A stretch of 64,000 nt of DNA from JAMXLG01 sp963818925 (GTDB lineage: Bacteria > Vulcanimicrobiota > Vulcanimicrobiia > Vulcanimicrobiales > Vulcanimicrobiaceae), in contig CAWFTN010000001.1 in the NCBI GenBank assembly GCA_963818925.1, positions 3,286,001-3,350,000 of the forward strand, read 5' to 3'. Shown here in pieces: positions 40,950 through 49,625 of this stretch. The stretch's first letter is position 1; each line of letters starts with the position of its first letter. The notes under the pieces were generated by a model. It had not been told where the DNA came from. It made no database searches and saw nothing but the letters and a program-made list of their open reading frames with translations. The translations under genes and the position numbers were made by a program.

Positions 40950-42485
40950 CTAAGGCGACACTCCGGCGAGTTCTATGCGCGGAAAGAGCGGGTCCCCGGG
41001 CGCCGTTTGCGTTCCCGTCGCAATGCCGCCGTAGCGCAGCGCTTGCGACCAATCTGCATCGATGCGTTCGCTCACGCCGAGCTGACGCCACATCTCGTTC
41101 ATGCGCTCAGGCATGACCGGCGCGAGCAGCATCGCGAGCCATCGCAATCCTTCGCAGAGATCGTAGAGCAACGCATCGAGTTCGTCGTTGCGTCCTTCCT
41201 TTGCGAGCGCCCATGGCTTGCGTTCGTCGATCGCGCGGTTGAGCGCCGTGACGAGTTCCCAAATCATCTCGAGCGATCCGCGGAAATCGAGGGCGAGTGT
41301 CGCTTCACGTGCGCGCCGCGGAAGATCGGCGAACTGCGCCAACACGTCGCTCGATTCGGGACGATTCGGTACGACACCGTTGCGGTATTTGCGGAGCATC
41401 GCAAGCGTGCGATTGAGCAAATTCCCTAAATCGTTGCCGAGGTCGCTGTTGTGACGCTGCGCAATCTTCTCTTCGGAATACGAGAAATCGCTTCCGAACG
41501 GTGCTTCGCGCAGCAAGAAATAGCGCAGCGAATCGGCGCCGAAGCGTTCGACGAGCGCGAAGGGGTCCGTCGCATTGCCGAGGCTCTTGCCCATCTTCTG
41601 TCCGTCAACGGTGATCCAGCCGTGCGCGAAGACGCTCAGCGGCGGCTCTTCACCGAGCGCCCAGAGAATCGCGGGCCAAATGATCGTATGAAAGCGCGCG
41701 ATCTCTTTGCCGATCAGCTGGACGTTCGCCGGCCAATACTTGCGGAAGTTCGCCTCATCTTCCGACCATTCGATGGCGGTGATGTAATTTAGCAGCGCAT
41801 CGAACCAGACATAGATCACGCCTCCTGAGCCTGTCGAAGGATCATCGGGAATCGGAATGCCCCAATCGAAGTTGGTGCGGGAAATCGAGAGATCTTCGAG
41901 GCCTTCTTCGAGGATCGCCATCATCTCGTTGTAGACACTGCGCGGACGCAAGAACTCCGGATGCGAGCGGAAGTGCTCGATCAAACGATCGCGGTACGCC
42001 GAAAGACGGAAGAACCAATCTTGTTCGCTGATCCACGTCACTTCGCGGCCGCACGTCGGGCAGCGTCCGTTGACGAGTTTTGACTCGAGCCAAAACGTCT
42101 CGTCGGCGACGCAATACCAGCCCTCGTACGTGCCGAGATAAATGTCGCCTTTCTCTCGCAGACGTTCGAAGACGCGCTGGACCTTGATTTCGTGGCGCGG
42201 TTCGGTCGTGCGAATGAAGTCGTCGTACTGGACGTGGAACGCGGCGAATAACGATTTCCAACGCGGAATGAGCTCGTCGCACCACTCTTGCGGCGTTTTG
42301 CCGTGCTCGGCCGCCGCGTTCGCGACTTTTTGACCGTGCTCGTCAGTGCCGGTGAGGAAAAACGCGAGACCCGCGGTGCGCGCCGTGCGCGCAAGAACAT
42401 CAGCCACCACCGTTGTGTAGGCGTGGCCGATGTGCGGATTCCCCGAGATGTAATAGATCGGAGTGGTGACGTAAAAGGCTTTCAT
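40950..42485 (-). CDS. metG: Methionyl-tRNA synthetase
   Basis: The 511-residue enzyme charges tRNA with methionine. It has the class I signature HIGH in GNPHIGHAYTTV, the variant KMGKS loop in DGQKMGKSLGNATDPF, zinc-type cysteines in CPTCGREV, and the anticodon-binding alpha domain. The C-terminal dimerisation (EMAP-like) extension is absent, as in short bacterial forms. An unusual insertion DDPSTGSGGVIYVWFD replaces the normal DDPxHVxYVWFD; the inserted codons equal the core of the inverted-repeat family found in this window. Its start overlaps the rsmI stop by four bases. Confidence 0.96.
   Translation of the reverse strand: MKAFYVTTPIYYISGNPHIGHAYTTVVADVLARTARTAGLAFFLTGTDEHGQKVANAAAEHGKTPQEWCDELIPRWKSLFAAFHVQYDDFIRTTEPRHEIKVQRVFERLREKGDIYLGTYEGWYCVADETFWLESKLVNGRCPTCGREVTWISEQDWFFRLSAYRDRLIEHFRSHPEFLRPRSVYNEMMAILEEGLEDLSISRTNFDWGIPIPDDPSTGSGGVIYVWFDALLNYITAIEWSEDEANFRKYWPANVQLIGKEIARFHTIIWPAILWALGEEPPLSVFAHGWITVDGQKMGKSLGNATDPFALVERFGADSLRYFLLREAPFGSDFSYSEEKIAQRHNSDLGNDLGNLLNRTLAMLRKYRNGVVPNRPESSDVLAQFADLPRRAREATLALDFRGSLEMIWELVTALNRAIDERKPWALAKEGRNDELDALLYDLCEGLRWLAMLLAPVMPERMNEMWRQLGVSERIDADWSQALRYGGIATGTQTAPGDPLFPRIELAGVSP
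41822..41841. repeat. In-frame relic of the repeat family inside metG
   Basis: The minus-strand sequence TCCTTCGACAGGCTCAGGAG joins the inner arm TCCTTCGAC and the outer arm CTCAGGA of the repeat family. It encodes PSTGSGG within a conserved segment of MetG, in frame. Confidence 0.65.
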
Positions 42486-43354
42486 TCCGGTCGTTGCTCT
42501 TCGGCACGGTTTCTATGGCCCATGCCGCGTGCGTTTTTGCGCTTGCTCGCCCGTTCGTACAATTCCCGCCGGTCGGCGCCCCCGGTTCGTTCAGAAAGTG
42601 TCTTTGCGATGTCGCGGACGCTCTTGCCCTCATCGAGCAGCGCGTCGATCATTTCATCGTCGATGTGCGCCTCCTGATCGTCGGCTTCGACCGCGTAGGG
42701 TGCGACGACGAACGTGATCTCACCGCGCACGGGCTCCTCGAGAGCAGAAGCGACGTCTTCCGGCGTACCGAGGACTTGCTGTTCGAATTTCTTCGTGTAC
42801 TCGCGCACGAGAAAGACACGCGCATCGGGTGCGACCGCGCCAAGGTCGTCGAGCGCGTCGAGAATTCGTTGCGGAGATTCGTACCACACCGTTGTTGCGC
42901 CGATCCGGAGGGCATTCGTGAATGCCGCTTTGCGCCCGCTCTTGCTCCGCGGTGGAAAGCCTTCGAATGCGAAGCGTCGCAAGGGAAACCCCGAAAGCAC
43001 CGCCGCGCCGAGAACGGCACTCGGACCGGGAAGCACTTCGACGGCGATCGACGCTGCGCGGGCCGCGGCGACGAGCTCCTCGCCGGGATCCGAGATGCCG
43101 GGCATTCCCGCATCGGTGACGACGGCGACGAGTTGCGATGCCGCGCGCTGCAAAATTCCCGGCGTCGCGCCGTCCGCATTCTGCTCGCGATAGCTCCAGA
43201 GTTCTTTCGATCCCACGCGAAGGGCGTTGAGAAGTTTGCGTGCGACCCGCGTGTCTTCGGCGACGACCAGATCGGCCGAACGAAGCGTTTCGAGCGCCCG
43301 CAGCGTGATGTCACCAAGATTTCCGAGCGGCGTGGGGACGAGCACGAGGGGCAT
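42482..43354 (-). CDS. rsmI: 16S rRNA (cytidine(1402)-2'-O)-methyltransferase
   Basis: The 290-residue protein belongs to the tetrapyrrole methylase fold family, RsmI branch: LVLVPTPLGNLGDITLRALETL at the start, VVAEDTRVARKLLN, VAVVTDAGMPGISDPGEELV and FEGFPPRSKSGRK. It methylates C1402 in the ribosomal decoding centre. The C-terminal RsmI-type HTH-like region is present (about 235-275), ending in a basic tail. The coupling with metG is through a 4-base overlap. Confidence 0.94.
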   Translation of the reverse strand: MPLVLVPTPLGNLGDITLRALETLRSADLVVAEDTRVARKLLNALRVGSKELWSYREQNADGATPGILQRAASQLVAVVTDAGMPGISDPGEELVAAARAASIAVEVLPGPSAVLGAAVLSGFPLRRFAFEGFPPRSKSGRKAAFTNALRIGATTVWYESPQRILDALDDLGAVAPDARVFLVREYTKKFEQQVLGTPEDVASALEEPVRGEITFVVAPYAVEADDQEAHIDDEMIDALLDEGKSVRDIAKTLSERTGGADRRELYERASKRKNARGMGHRNRAEEQRPE

Positions 43355-43414
43355 ACCGCCACGCTTCGTCGTCGTGACCCGAAGCGCCCATGGCCGCGCG
43401 CGCTCTTCGCGCCG

Positions 43415-43713
43415 ATGGTTATAAACGATGTTGCCGACGCAATCTTTACCGCACCTGCCGCTGATGCTACGTTACCCGTCCGGTTGATCGTCGGTCCGCC
43501 CCGAAGCGGGAAGACGACACTCGCCCTGGGACGCCTTGCGGAGGCTTAGATCGGCGCCTGCTGCGCGGTGCCGCAACATTGTACGGCCGACGGTTTGATC
43601 GAAGCGATCGGACGCGCGCTCAATCTTGCGCGCGCGCTATGTGGTCGACTCTAACGCCGATATTGCCCGGTTCTTGGAAGAAACGATCAAAGCAATCACC
43701 GTCGTTCCGTAGA
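43415..43713 (+). pseudogene. Fragments of a decayed P-loop ATPase gene
   Basis: A 44-codon frame (43415-43549) ends with VRLIVGPPRSGKTTLALGRLAEA, a clear Walker A motif, and then stops. About 80 bases later another frame reads ARYVVDSNADIARFLEETIKAITVVP and ends at a stop at 43711-43713. Both pieces look coding but lie in different frames with no intact domain between, so I read this as a remnant of a P-loop protein. The original family cannot be told. The region 43355-43723 contains nothing else. Confidence 0.5.
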
Positions 43714-43723
43714 ACGTGCCGGG

Positions 43724-44248
43724 ATGGTCCCCGGCTGCACGATTGAACGCTATCGCCCCGGCTTCGGCGACACCGGCGAACTCACGTCGCTCTTACACCG
43801 CGCCCACGCGCCGCTAATCGCCGGCGGCATGAACTTTATCGCCGCAACACAATCACCCGACGTTACGGAAAAGCGGTTGTCGTCGAGCAGCGCAGCCTGG
43901 ATCGCGGTCGACGGCAAGCGCATCATCGGAACGATCCTCTACTATTCGTGCATCACGAATCCGCGGCGCCCCGCCTGGTTTTCTTCGGACGACGTGGGTG
44001 TTTTCGCGCAATTTGCAGTCGAGCCGGCACTGCAAAAACGTGGTATCGGCTCTCAATTACTCGACGCCGTCGAGCACTATGCCCGCGCGGAAGGGAAGTC
44101 CGAGCTCGCGTGCGACACGGCCGAGCCCGCAACGCAACTTCTGGCATATTATGCCCGCCGGGGTTTTCGTCAAGTTGCCGTTCACCAGTATCCCGACGCG
44201 ACGTACAATAGTGTGATTCTGAGTAAGCGCACCAACGGAGCATCATAA
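43724..44248 (+). CDS. GNAT-family N-acetyltransferase
   Basis: The 174-residue protein has the GNAT fold: an N-terminal helix (TGELTSLLHRAHAPL), the central strand AWIAVDGKRIIGTILYY, motif A FAVEPALQKRGIGSQLLDAVEHYAR with the acetyl-CoA-binding QKRGIG loop, and motif B YYARRGFRQV. The substrate is unknown. It is followed one base later by a glutaredoxin-like gene, suggesting co-expression. Confidence 0.88.
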   Translation: MVPGCTIERYRPGFGDTGELTSLLHRAHAPLIAGGMNFIAATQSPDVTEKRLSSSSAAWIAVDGKRIIGTILYYSCITNPRRPAWFSSDDVGVFAQFAVEPALQKRGIGSQLLDAVEHYARAEGKSELACDTAEPATQLLAYYARRGFRQVAVHQYPDATYNSVILSKRTNGAS

Positions 44249-44249
44249 C

Positions 44250-44507
44250 GTGGCCAAGATCGACGTAGAACATCCGCCGAAGGATGCCGAGATCAAACTC
44301 TACATCAGTCCGGACTGCCCGTACTGTGCCCGCGCAATCGCCTATTACGACCACGCAGGCATTAAGTACACCACATTCGACGCGCAAAACGAAGAGTCGC
44401 TACGCGACGAAATGTTCCGCTACACTAGCGACGACCCGACCGTCCCCGCGATCGTCATCAACGGCGAATACATCCAAAGCGGCTGGGGCTCACCCCCACG
44501 AGGTTGA
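44250..44507 (+). CDS. Glutaredoxin-family protein
   Basis: The 85-residue protein has the redox motif CPYC (residues 24-27) after strand IKLYISPD, the cis-proline segment TVPAIVINGEY, and a C-terminal GWGSPPRG tail seen in a group of small glutaredoxin-like proteins. It starts at a GTG one base after the GNAT stop. The likely role is thiol-disulfide exchange; a partner cannot be named. Confidence 0.88.
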   Translation: MAKIDVEHPPKDAEIKLYISPDCPYCARAIAYYDHAGIKYTTFDAQNEESLRDEMFRYTSDDPTVPAIVINGEYIQSGWGSPPRG

Positions 44508-44539
44508 ACGGTTCACTAACTCACTCAGTTGAGCGAGAG

Positions 44540-44643
44540 TGTCATCCTGAGCGAAGCGCAGCGGAGTCGAAGGATAGTATCGCGCGATTGAATCGAGGCG
44601 ATCGTTCGACCTCGGTGCTTCGCACCTGCGCTCAGAATGACAC
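44540..44643. repeat. Inverted-repeat element with TGTCATCCTGAG ends (copy D)
   Basis: A 104-bp copy: TGTCATCCTGAGCGAAGCGC, GGAGTCGAAGGAT inside, then GATCGTTCGACCTCGGTGC and CTGCGCTCAGAATGACA. It fills the gap between convergent glutaredoxin and ABC permease genes and may also act as a terminator. Confidence 0.9.
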
Positions 44644-44648
44644 TGGGC

Positions 44649-45869
44649 TTACGAGCGAATCACGCTCCAGACTTGGGAGAGTTTTGGTGCGCGGCCGTAG
44701 AGGAGCATGCCGACGCGGTAGATCTTGCCGGCCAATACCGCAATGAGATAGAGTGCCGCGAGATTGATGACGAGCGATACGGCGATCTGCCACAGCGGAA
44801 CGTAGCTCACCGCGATGCGCGCGAACATGATGAACGGCGCAATGATCGGGATGAAGCTCGTCGTGACGGCCCACGGCGCGTCGGGAGTTCCGAGCGCGCC
44901 GATCGCGATGAAGAGCGCGGCAACGACCGGGATCGCCAGCGGACCGGTGATGCTGCCGAGGTCTTCGGTCCGGTTGATCAGCGATGCCATCGCGGCGAAG
45001 ATCGTCGAGACTTGCAAGAACCCGATCAAGAAGAAGATGAAGAAGGCAACGACGACGCCGGGCGTCAGCACGTCGAACAGATTCGCGAGCGAAAAGATGT
45101 TTTCGTTGTCGGAGCCGCTCGGCGGCGGAGCGCCGTGACCGCCGACCATTGCGGCGGCGATCCAGATGATTAGTTGTACGAGCGCCAACACCGCGCCGGC
45201 GAGAATCTTCCCGCCGAGCAGCGCGACCGGGTCGACGGATGCGACTAATAATTCAGCAATGCGGCTCGTCTTTTCTTCCGCAACCGAACTCGTGACCAGT
45301 TGGCTATTCACGAGAATCAAGATGTAGAGAAAGAAGATCAGCGTGTACGCGATTCCGCGCACGAGCTCGGCTTGATCGGCGGAACTGAACTTCGATGCGA
45401 TCGGCTTGACGTCAACGGGGAAGTTCGTGATGTTTGTCACTTGCGTCGACGATTTGCCGGTTGTGAGTGCGAGCTGCAACGGCATCAGGTCACGCCGAAC
45501 CTGACGTTCGCCCATGCTGCCCGGATCGTGGGCGTACACCGAGACGTTCAATCCGTCCTTCGATGAGGTCAAGACGAACGCGGCAACCGCGTCGTACTCC
45601 TTCAACGTTTGCGCGGTGATCGTTTGCGGTTGCAGTTCGGCTTTAACATCGTAGTCCAATTTCAACAGTGGTACCGCGCGCGCGGTCAGCGACGGGTTGC
45701 CGACGACGACGATGGAGGTCGAGCCGCCGAATGCGCCGCCGATCAGCGCAGGCAGGCGCGTAAAGAGCACGATGCCGAGGATGCCGATGATCAGACCGAT
45801 GATATACGGGCGCGATTTAATGCGCCGCATGAATTCGGCGGCAAACACGGTGCCGAGGTCGTGGATCAT
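44649..45869 (-). CDS. ABC-2 type exporter permease (NatB-like)
   Basis: The 406-residue protein has one N-terminal helix (YIIGLIIGILGIVLFTRLPA), a periplasmic domain of about 130 residues, and then five or six helices, including the conserved VAEEKTSRIAELLVASVDPVALLGGKILAGAVLALVQ cytoplasmic loop of NatB-type permeases. It pairs with the ATPase gene upstream, which it overlaps by four bases. Relatives export sodium, drugs or peptides; the substrate is unknown. Confidence 0.92.
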   Translation of the reverse strand: MIHDLGTVFAAEFMRRIKSRPYIIGLIIGILGIVLFTRLPALIGGAFGGSTSIVVVGNPSLTARAVPLLKLDYDVKAELQPQTITAQTLKEYDAVAAFVLTSSKDGLNVSVYAHDPGSMGERQVRRDLMPLQLALTTGKSSTQVTNITNFPVDVKPIASKFSSADQAELVRGIAYTLIFFLYILILVNSQLVTSSVAEEKTSRIAELLVASVDPVALLGGKILAGAVLALVQLIIWIAAAMVGGHGAPPPSGSDNENIFSLANLFDVLTPGVVVAFFIFFLIGFLQVSTIFAAMASLINRTEDLGSITGPLAIPVVAALFIAIGALGTPDAPWAVTTSFIPIIAPFIMFARIAVSYVPLWQIAVSLVINLAALYLIAVLAGKIYRVGMLLYGRAPKLSQVWSVIRS

Positions 45870-46765
45870 GCTGCTTCTCCAATCGCGCGAAGGTAAATCT
45901 CGTGAAGCGACGGTTCCACCGCTTCGAAACGTGTCACCGGCGCGACGGCGACGAGCGAACGCAGCAGCGACGCGAAATCCGTGTCGGCCGGCATCCGGTA
46001 GTCGACGGAGCCGTTCATCGGCCCAGCGGGATTCGCTCCCGATACGCCGCGCAATACGCCGTTCACCGCGTCGTTAGCCGGTGCAACGCGAACGAGACGC
46101 GTCGGGAACGCGCTGCGCAGTTCGTCGAGCGTGCCTTGCACGCGGTTTTCACCGTCGGCAATGATGCAAAACGACGTGCACAATTCTTCCAGCTGCCACA
46201 TTTGATGGCTGGAGAGCACGAGCGTCGTTCCTTGCGCTTTTACTTCGTTGAGGACGCCGAGCAGCATGTCCGCGTTGACCGGATCCAAACCGGAGAACGG
46301 TTCGTCGAGCACGAGCAACTGCGGGTCGTGCACCGCTGCGCACGCGAGTTGCACTTTTTGTTGGTTGCCCTTCGAGAGTTCTGCGCACGGACGATCGGCG
46401 TAGACGCTCAATCCCAGACGTTCGATCCACCGGTTCACACGGCTCGCGAGTCCCAGTTCGCGCAGCCCGTGCAGTTTTCCGAAATACGAAATCTGTTCGC
46501 GCACCTTCATTTTACCGTAGATGCCGCGCTCTTCCGGAAGATAGCCGAAGTGCTTGCGGCTGTCGTATCGTACCGGCGCGTTGTTCCAGCGAATCGAGCC
46601 GCCGTCGGGCGTGAGGATGCCCAGAATCATACGCATCGTCGTCGTCTTGCCGGCGCCGTTCGGGCCGATCAGGCCGAACGTGGCGCCGTCGTCGATCCGG
46701 AAGTGGACATCGCGGACGGCATGAACCGTGCCGAACTCTTTATGGATGTGGTCGACGTCTAACAT
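45866..46765 (-). CDS. ABC exporter ATP-binding protein (NatA-like, with DUF4162 tail)
   Basis: The 299-residue ATPase has Walker A GPNGAGKTT, Q-loop region FGYLPEERGIYGKM, the signature region CAELSKGNQQKVQLACAAVHDP and Walker B LLVLDEPFSGLDPVNAD. The C-terminal 80 residues form the extra domain usual in this group. YLPEERGLY-type Q-loops are typical of NatA/YhaQ exporters. The promoter region at 46766-46842 carries a palindrome that may be the operator of a small-molecule sensor. Confidence 0.94.
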   Translation of the reverse strand: MLDVDHIHKEFGTVHAVRDVHFRIDDGATFGLIGPNGAGKTTTMRMILGILTPDGGSIRWNNAPVRYDSRKHFGYLPEERGIYGKMKVREQISYFGKLHGLRELGLASRVNRWIERLGLSVYADRPCAELSKGNQQKVQLACAAVHDPQLLVLDEPFSGLDPVNADMLLGVLNEVKAQGTTLVLSSHQMWQLEELCTSFCIIADGENRVQGTLDELRSAFPTRLVRVAPANDAVNGVLRGVSGANPAGPMNGSVDYRMPADTDFASLLRSLVAVAPVTRFEAVEPSLHEIYLRAIGEAA

Positions 46766-46782
46766 GCTCGCTTCTTTCTGTT

Positions 46783-46804
46783 TTGTATTGCCATGCTAAT
46801 ACAA
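46783..46804. promoter_or_regulatory. Palindromic operator candidate TTGTATT-N8-AATACAA
   Basis: Two perfect 7-base arms separated by eight bases lie in the 77-bp divergent gap between the ABC ATPase gene and the gene at 46843. The size fits a dimeric HTH regulator such as a GntR/YtrA-type protein, often linked to NatA-like exporters. No such regulator gene is adjacent. Confidence 0.5.
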
Positions 46805-46842
46805 ACATGATTTTGTGTCAACGCCTTAGAACAAAGTGATCC

Positions 46843-47841
46843 GTGAACGCGTCGCCTCTCGCTCTGCGCGCCACGCAGGGCAGTTCCCTATTACTCTACG
46901 AAAGCGAAAACGGTGCAGTCCGGGCGGCACTGCGCTATCGGCGCGCGACTCCCTCCCGTATAGAGTTCGCGTTGGACGTCGTCAACGCTACGCCGGAACC
47001 GTTGCTTGCAACGATCTACGCGCTTGCGCGCAACGGGCAAGAGATTCCGCTCGCGCCTTATTCATTTTGGATTGACCCGCGAAGCGAGGGGTATGTCGAC
47101 TTGCCGCTCTCGTGGCTCATGACGCTGACCTGCGCCGCGCTCTCTGTGCGGCTGCAAGGTCGCAACGTGCACCAGCGCTTGGAAGCCGCGATGCCGCGCC
47201 CGGCGTCGGCGGCGTGGTTCGTCGCTGGCGCTGCAGCCGTTGCGGTTGTCGTGGCGTTGATCGGACTTGCGCATCCGCGCATCGCGAACGTCGACGTTCC
47301 CGCAACGGCCGTCGCGGGCGCGCCCATCAACGTCGGCTATGCAACGCGGGGCATCGGCTCGGCGACGTGGAGGCTGGACGATATTCGCGGCGCGCGCATC
47401 GACGGCGGTCCGCTGCCGTCGGGCTCCTCAACGGCGCGCATTACCGTGCCCCGCGTGACCACGCAGAGCGTCTACACCGTTCGCCTCGATTCGAGCGGTC
47501 CGTTCGGAAGCGCGAGCCTCGCGCGGCCGGTCGTCGTCGCTACGCCGCACCCCCCGGCTCCGCCGCCGCGCATTATTTCGTTTGCAATCGATCGTGCTGC
47601 CGTTGCCGACGGCGATGCGGTTACCGTGCGTTATCGCGTGAATGCGGATAGCGGCGATATTCTAGCCGTCGACGCGCAAGGAACGATTTTGGCGCAATCC
47701 GCGCTCCACGGCAATAGCGGCACCGTTGAACTCGCGCTTCCGCGCCTCGGCGAAAACAAAGAGTTACAGATTCGGCTCGTCGTGCGCCGCGGGCCGCAAC
47801 TCGCTGCGGCGGGGCTCGGCGTAGAGGCGATCGCGCACTAG
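46843..47841 (+). CDS. Hypothetical membrane-anchored protein with Ig-like extracytoplasmic domains
   Basis: The 332-residue protein has a cytoplasmic N-terminal part of about 120 residues, one membrane helix (SAAWFVAGAAAVAVVVALIGLA, about 125-146), and two extracytoplasmic beta-rich segments split by a Pro-rich hinge (HPPAPPPRI). Segments such as VAGAPINVGYATRGIGSATWRLDD and DGDAVTVRYRVNADSGDILAVDAQG look like Ig-like or CARDB-type repeats. The protein has few charged surface motifs and no enzyme signature. It begins with GTG, and is followed 60 bases later by a small membrane protein gene. Function unknown. Confidence 0.6.
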   Translation: MNASPLALRATQGSSLLLYESENGAVRAALRYRRATPSRIEFALDVVNATPEPLLATIYALARNGQEIPLAPYSFWIDPRSEGYVDLPLSWLMTLTCAALSVRLQGRNVHQRLEAAMPRPASAAWFVAGAAAVAVVVALIGLAHPRIANVDVPATAVAGAPINVGYATRGIGSATWRLDDIRGARIDGGPLPSGSSTARITVPRVTTQSVYTVRLDSSGPFGSASLARPVVVATPHPPAPPPRIISFAIDRAAVADGDAVTVRYRVNADSGDILAVDAQGTILAQSALHGNSGTVELALPRLGENKELQIRLVVRRGPQLAAAGLGVEAIAH

Positions 47842-47901
47842 CAGCGCGAACTCGACCTCGAGAACCTGGTCCTTATACACCATTTCTATAGGAGATGGAA
47901 C

Positions 47902-48192
47902 ATGTTCGTTTTAGCATCGGCCGCCACGGACGCAAACACGGCGCAAATGCTCGCCGCGTTCAGCGCGTTCCTCGGAGTCTTTCTTGTAGTCGGCATTGCG
48001 TTCACCGTGCTTTTCGTGTGGATGTTTTGGCGCATCTTCACGAAAGCCGGACTCAGCGGCGCGTTGGGACTACTCTGTTTGATTCCATCCGTCGGGTTTC
48101 TCGTTTGCCTCGCCATTCTCGCGTTCTCGACGTGGCCGAACGAGCGCCCGATGACGCCGGCCGCGCCCGGCTCTATGCCGACGACGACGTAA
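47902..48192 (+). CDS. Small membrane protein of unknown function
   Basis: The 96-residue protein has two strong membrane helices (FSAFLGVFLVVGIAFTVLFVWMFW and GALGLLCLIPSVGFLVCLAILAF) and a Pro/Thr-rich tail. A clear ribosome binding site (ATAGGAGATGG) precedes the ATG. The middle (IFTKAGLSGALGLLCLIPSVGFLV) resembles short tails often seen in small integral membrane proteins with a KAGxxGxxxLLxLIPxxG motif. Its end overlaps the pepP end by 20 bases. Confidence 0.75.
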   Translation: MFVLASAATDANTAQMLAAFSAFLGVFLVVGIAFTVLFVWMFWRIFTKAGLSGALGLLCLIPSVGFLVCLAILAFSTWPNERPMTPAAPGSMPTTT

Positions 48193-49567
48193 GCTCGGCG
48201 ATCCAGCGTTCCACTGCGTCCGCCTTCGACGGCAGAATCGCGGAGAGGTTCTCGCGTCCCGCGGCCGTCACGATGATGTCGTCTTCGATCCGCACGCCGA
48301 TGCCGCGAAATTCGTCGGGGACCGTCGCGTCGTCCGGCTGGAAATACAGGCCCGGCTCGACGGTGAGCGCCATACCTTCGCGCAGCGTACCGTAGCGATA
48401 ACTTTCGCTGCGCGCGTGCGCGCAATCGTGCACGTCGAGGCCGAGCATGTGGCTGACGTTGTGCAGCGTGTAACGGCGGTAATATTGATGATCCGGGTCG
48501 AGCGCTTCATCGAGCGACATGCAAAGAATACCGAGATCGATCAATCCTTCCGCGAGCACGCGCATTGCGCGGCGATTCGGTTCGAGGAAATCGACGCCCG
48601 GCGCAACCGCATCGATACCGATGCGTTGCGCTTCCCAGACGATGTCGTAGATCGCGCGTTGCGCGCGCGTGTACGTTCCGTCGATCGGCAGGGTGCGGGT
48701 GATGTCGGCGGTATAGAGCGAATCGCATTCGACGCCCGCGTCGAGCAACAGCATCGTTCCCGGTTCGATTCGTCCGATGTTGCGATTCCAATGCAGGGTG
48801 CAGGCGTGATGGCCCGCAGCCGCAATCGTCAGATAGCCGACGTCGTTTGCTTCGATGCGTGCGCGTCCCCAAAACGCCGCTTCAAATTGACGCTCCGTCG
48901 TCGCATACGAGAACGTGCGAATGACGTCTTCGAATCCGCGCTTCGTGATTTCGCACGCTTTGCGGAGTTCGGCGATCTCGTATTCGTCTTTGATCAAGCG
49001 CATCTCGGCGAGATGGACGGAAAGCTCGTGGTCGTCGATGACCGGCGCATTCGACGTCTGCAGTCCGCGCAGGTATTCATCGACTTGCTGGAGCGGACGG
49101 CAACGGTCGACCGCGTAAAAGATCTGGCTCTCGTCCAATCCGCGATGCCGCCCGACCCACAATTCACCAAGGATCCGGTCGGTGAAGAATTCCGCCTTGC
49201 CGCGATTGTGTTCCGGCGCAAAGAGCAGCGTCCGGTGCGACGCACCGTCGGGCTCCATGACCAGCAGCGATCCCGGCTCGCCGTCGCCCATGAGGTACGC
49301 GAAATCGCTCGTCGGGCGGAACCGGAAGTACGTGTCGTTCGCGCGCACCTTCTCGTGACCGGCCGGAACGATGATGTACTGACCGGGGAAGGCGCGCGAG
49401 AGCGCGTCGCGGCGCGATTGCAGGCGCGTGAGCTGCGGATGCGCTCCGACTCGAACCGGTGCGTCGACCCAATCACGCGACATGAAGTCGATGAGCGCCT
49501 GCGGCGTCTCGGGGTCGTAGCTGTTCGTCTTGGCGGCGGGGCGTTCGTGCAGATCTTTAGAGGACAT
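48173..49567 (-). CDS. pepP: Xaa-Pro aminopeptidase (aminopeptidase P, M24B)
   Basis: The 464-residue protein has an N-terminal AMP_N domain (RRDALSRAFPGQYIIVPAG, YFRFRPTSDFAYLMGD) and a C-terminal pita-bread fold with the metal ligands in LLLDAGVECDSLYTADITRTLP (two Asp), the His in NVSHMLGLDVHDC, and Glu in LTVEPGLYF and GVRIEDDI. It removes N-terminal residues preceding proline. I start it at the ATG at 49567; the longer frame up to 49765 overlaps the divergent DUF202 gene and is Arg/Ser-rich. Confidence 0.94.
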   Translation of the reverse strand: MSSKDLHERPAAKTNSYDPETPQALIDFMSRDWVDAPVRVGAHPQLTRLQSRRDALSRAFPGQYIIVPAGHEKVRANDTYFRFRPTSDFAYLMGDGEPGSLLVMEPDGASHRTLLFAPEHNRGKAEFFTDRILGELWVGRHRGLDESQIFYAVDRCRPLQQVDEYLRGLQTSNAPVIDDHELSVHLAEMRLIKDEYEIAELRKACEITKRGFEDVIRTFSYATTERQFEAAFWGRARIEANDVGYLTIAAAGHHACTLHWNRNIGRIEPGTMLLLDAGVECDSLYTADITRTLPIDGTYTRAQRAIYDIVWEAQRIGIDAVAPGVDFLEPNRRAMRVLAEGLIDLGILCMSLDEALDPDHQYYRRYTLHNVSHMLGLDVHDCAHARSESYRYGTLREGMALTVEPGLYFQPDDATVPDEFRGIGVRIEDDIIVTAAGRENLSAILPSKADAVERWIAELTSSSA

Positions 49568-49625
49568 GGCGACGACTTCGGGACGCCGGGCGGGAACCCC
49601 GGCATTCGCAGGGTAGAACCGCCGT

